Assembly (NCBI GenBank): GCA_902491415.1
Contig: CABUHP010000105.1
Location: forward strand, 1 to 6,359
Length of the DNA stretch: 6,359 bases
Source: an uncultured Collinsella sp.
Lineage (GTDB): Bacteria > Actinomycetota > Coriobacteriia > Coriobacteriales > Coriobacteriaceae
Direction: 5' to 3'
Position numbers and translations under genes: made by a program. The notes under the pieces were generated by a model. The model made no database searches, was not told the DNA's origin, and was given only the letters and a program-made list of their open reading frames with translations. Below, piece by piece: positions 5,577-6,359 of the stretch. Each line of letters opens with the position of its first letter. Position 1 is the first letter of the stretch.

Positions 5577-5915
5577 ATGGCAACCAAAGAAGAAATCTCG
5601 ATGGTTGGATTCGAGATTGTCGCATACGCAGGTGACGCCCAGACCGATCTGCTTGCAGCGCTCGATGCTGCTCGCGAGGGTGACTTTGAGAAGGCCGAGC
5701 AGCTGCACAAGGATGCCAGCGATGCGCTCATCGGTGCCCACGACACGCAGACCAAGCTGCTTTCGCAGGAGGCCGGCGGTGGCGAGATGGAGATGACCTT
5801 CATCATGGCTCACGCTCAGGACACTCTCATGACCACTATGATTCTGGAGAAGCAGACACGCTTTACCATCGATGCCTACAAGCGCATCGCCGAGCTCGAG
5901 GCCAAGCTCGCCTAA
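5577..5915 (+). CDS. lacF: PTS lactose/cellobiose-class EIIA component
   Basis: This 112-residue soluble protein carries phosphate from HPr to the EIIB domain of LacE. It matches Lactococcus LacF (about 105 residues): the N-terminal GFEIVAYAGDAQTDLLAAL (11-29), GDFEKAEQL (35-43), then MAHAQDTLMTTM (77-88). H79 is the expected phosphorylated histidine and D82 the metal-binding aspartate of the trimer. The second histidine of the usual HxQDHLMT motif is replaced by T83. The protein is predicted all-helical, as is usual for this family. The start is supported by AAAGGAA (5564-5570) six bases upstream. It lies 214 bases after the LacI-family gene on the same strand and is followed by a strong terminator, so it ends a transcript. 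Its partner LacE is divergently encoded 1.6 kb away. A role with another lactose-class EIICB elsewhere in the genome cannot be excluded. Confidence 0.92.
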   Translation: MATKEEISMVGFEIVAYAGDAQTDLLAALDAAREGDFEKAEQLHKDASDALIGAHDTQTKLLSQEAGGGEMEMTFIMAHAQDTLMTTMILEKQTRFTIDAYKRIAELEAKLA

Positions 5916-5942
5916 CGAGCCCTCACAACCAAGTCCCCTTCC

Positions 5943-5976
5943 AAAAGCCCTGCCGCTACCCGCGGCAGGGCTTTTT
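5943..5976 (+). terminator. Rho-independent terminator of lacF
   Basis: Positions 5943-5956 (AAAAGCCCTGCCGC) and 5962-5975 are perfect 14-bp inverted arms around a 5-nt loop, ending in five T (5972-5976). It lies 27 bases after the lacF stop. The A-run on the left arm means it could also work on the minus strand. Confidence 0.95.
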
Positions 5977-5989
5977 CTGTCCTCCTCCA

Positions 5990-6056
5990 AGTTGCGGTGA
6001 AATGGGGACTGAATAGGGGCCGACGGGCGCAAAACAATCCCTATTCCACCGCAACT
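5990..6056. repeat. Long imperfect inverted repeat downstream of lacF
   Basis: The arms at 5990-6007 and 6039-6056 (AGTTGCGGTG...CACCGCAACT at the outer ends) pair at 16 of 18 positions. A second copy of GAATAGGG at 6011-6018 could pair with the same right arm, so two registers are possible. The left arm contains GAAATGGGGAC, which also occurs at 671-681 after lacG. It codes for nothing recognisable and looks like a dispersed intergenic repeat or remnant. Confidence 0.6.
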
Positions 6057-6067
6057 CATCCCGAGAC

Positions 6068-6113
6068 AGTCATTGGGGACGTTCTTAAACGACTAGTCGT
6101 TGGGGGCAGTCTT
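6068..6113. repeat. GGGGAC-type direct repeat with central 14-bp palindrome
   Basis: AGTCATTGGGGACGTTCTT (6068-6086) is repeated at 6095-6113 with 15 of 19 positions identical and a 27-bp period. The perfect palindrome AACGACTAGTCGTT (6088-6101) spans the junction with the second copy. I associate such sequences with intergenic repeats of Coriobacteriia, from memory and not checked; they could be REP-like elements mobilised in trans. No transposase is present here. Confidence 0.55.
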
Positions 6114-6156
6114 GGAGCTTCTGCACGCCCTTCCGTTCGGTTTTTCGATGGGTGGG

Positions 6157-6162
6157 TATACT
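6157..6162 (+). promoter_or_regulatory. Probable -10 element of the right-edge gene
   Basis: TATACT (in GGGTATACTTCC) matches the -10 consensus at five of six positions and would give a leader of about 32 bases. No good -35 is visible upstream. Confidence 0.4.
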
Positions 6163-6186
6163 TCCATCCGCAATGCAGGCCGGAAT

Positions 6187-6195
6187 GAGGAGGTG
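6187..6195 (+). promoter_or_regulatory. Strong ribosome binding site of the right-edge gene
   Basis: GAGGAGGTG lies five bases before the ATG at 6201. It is close to the ideal anti-16S match and decides that this short open frame is a real gene start. Confidence 0.85.
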
Positions 6196-6200
6196 TCCAA

Positions 6201-6359
6201 ATGCCGGACAACGGATTGATTCAAAAGACAGATGCGCACGAGATGGCTCACGGGCGTCCTGTCCAGATAACCGAGCATACGACGGTAACCGAGCTGCAGC
6301 CCAGCCTGTCCGATGTCGTGTGCGCAAACAAAAAGCTGCAGATTGGCTTTATCGTTGCG
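6201..6359 (+). CDS. Unidentified protein, N-terminal 53 residues (3' end outside window)
   Basis: The frame starts at ATG 6201 behind a near-perfect ribosome binding site and a -10-like element, and stays open to the right edge. The protein begins MPDNGLIQKTD and continues with a polar stretch of about 46 residues (with VQITEHTTVTELQPSLSDVV) before turning hydrophobic at LQIGFIVA. There is no signal peptide at the start. The hydrophobic turn at the edge could be the beginning of a membrane segment or a beta strand of a cytoplasmic domain. I do not recognise the family and make no functional claim. A terminator and repeat region separate it from lacF, so it is probably an independent transcription unit. 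Confidence 0.75.
   Translation, partial: MPDNGLIQKTDAHEMAHGRPVQITEHTTVTELQPSLSDVVCANKKLQIGFIVA

Noticed and set aside
4914..6059. Minus-strand frame of 381 codons across the regulator end, the gap and lacF
   Set aside because: It runs antisense through two confident genes and a terminator, and its product has no recognisable fold.

Overview
The window reads as a high-GC, Gram-positive-type accessory sugar locus. GC-rich third codon positions, a complete lactose-class PTS closely resembling that of lactic acid bacteria, LacI-family (not DeoR-family) control, and GGGGAC-type intergenic repeats together suggest a gut actinobacterium of the Coriobacteriia, possibly Collinsella. That assignment is inference; no marker gene is present to prove it.

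Layout from left to right. (1) Positions 2-451 (+) hold the C-terminal half of a LacI-family regulator that starts outside the window. (2) Positions 452-727 carry two 57-nt stem-loop repeats spaced exactly 81 bp apart, then a strong terminator that serves the minus strand. (3) Positions 728-2167 (-) encode LacG, 6-phospho-beta-galactosidase, and positions 2234-4000 (-) encode LacE, the lactose-class PTS EIICB permease. They form one operon, lacE then lacG, with an intercistronic hairpin between them. (4) Positions 4001-4357 are a divergent control region with three near-identical 18-bp palindromic operators, an attenuator-like hairpin plus T-run upstream of lacE, and a perfect 15-bp palindrome. 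(5) Positions 4358-5362 (+) encode a full-length LacI-family repressor, paralogous to the first one. (6) Positions 5577-5915 (+) encode LacF, the EIIA component, followed by a textbook terminator. (7) Positions 5977-6200 hold two further repeat-like palindromic structures and the promoter and ribosome binding site of an unidentified gene whose first 53 codons (6201-6359) are in the window.

How it works together: phosphate passes from HPr to the histidine of LacF, to the cysteine of the LacE EIIB domain, and onto lactose (or a related beta-galactoside) as the EIIC domain imports it. LacG then cleaves the phosphorylated sugar to galactose-6-phosphate and a free aldose (glucose for lactose). The tagatose-6-phosphate genes that would process galactose-6-phosphate are not in the window. 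The divergent LacI-family protein probably binds the three operators and controls both lacEG and itself. The most interesting material is the regulatory DNA: the three-operator array, the possible attenuator, the covarying stem-loop pair and the separation of EIIA from the other PTS parts.
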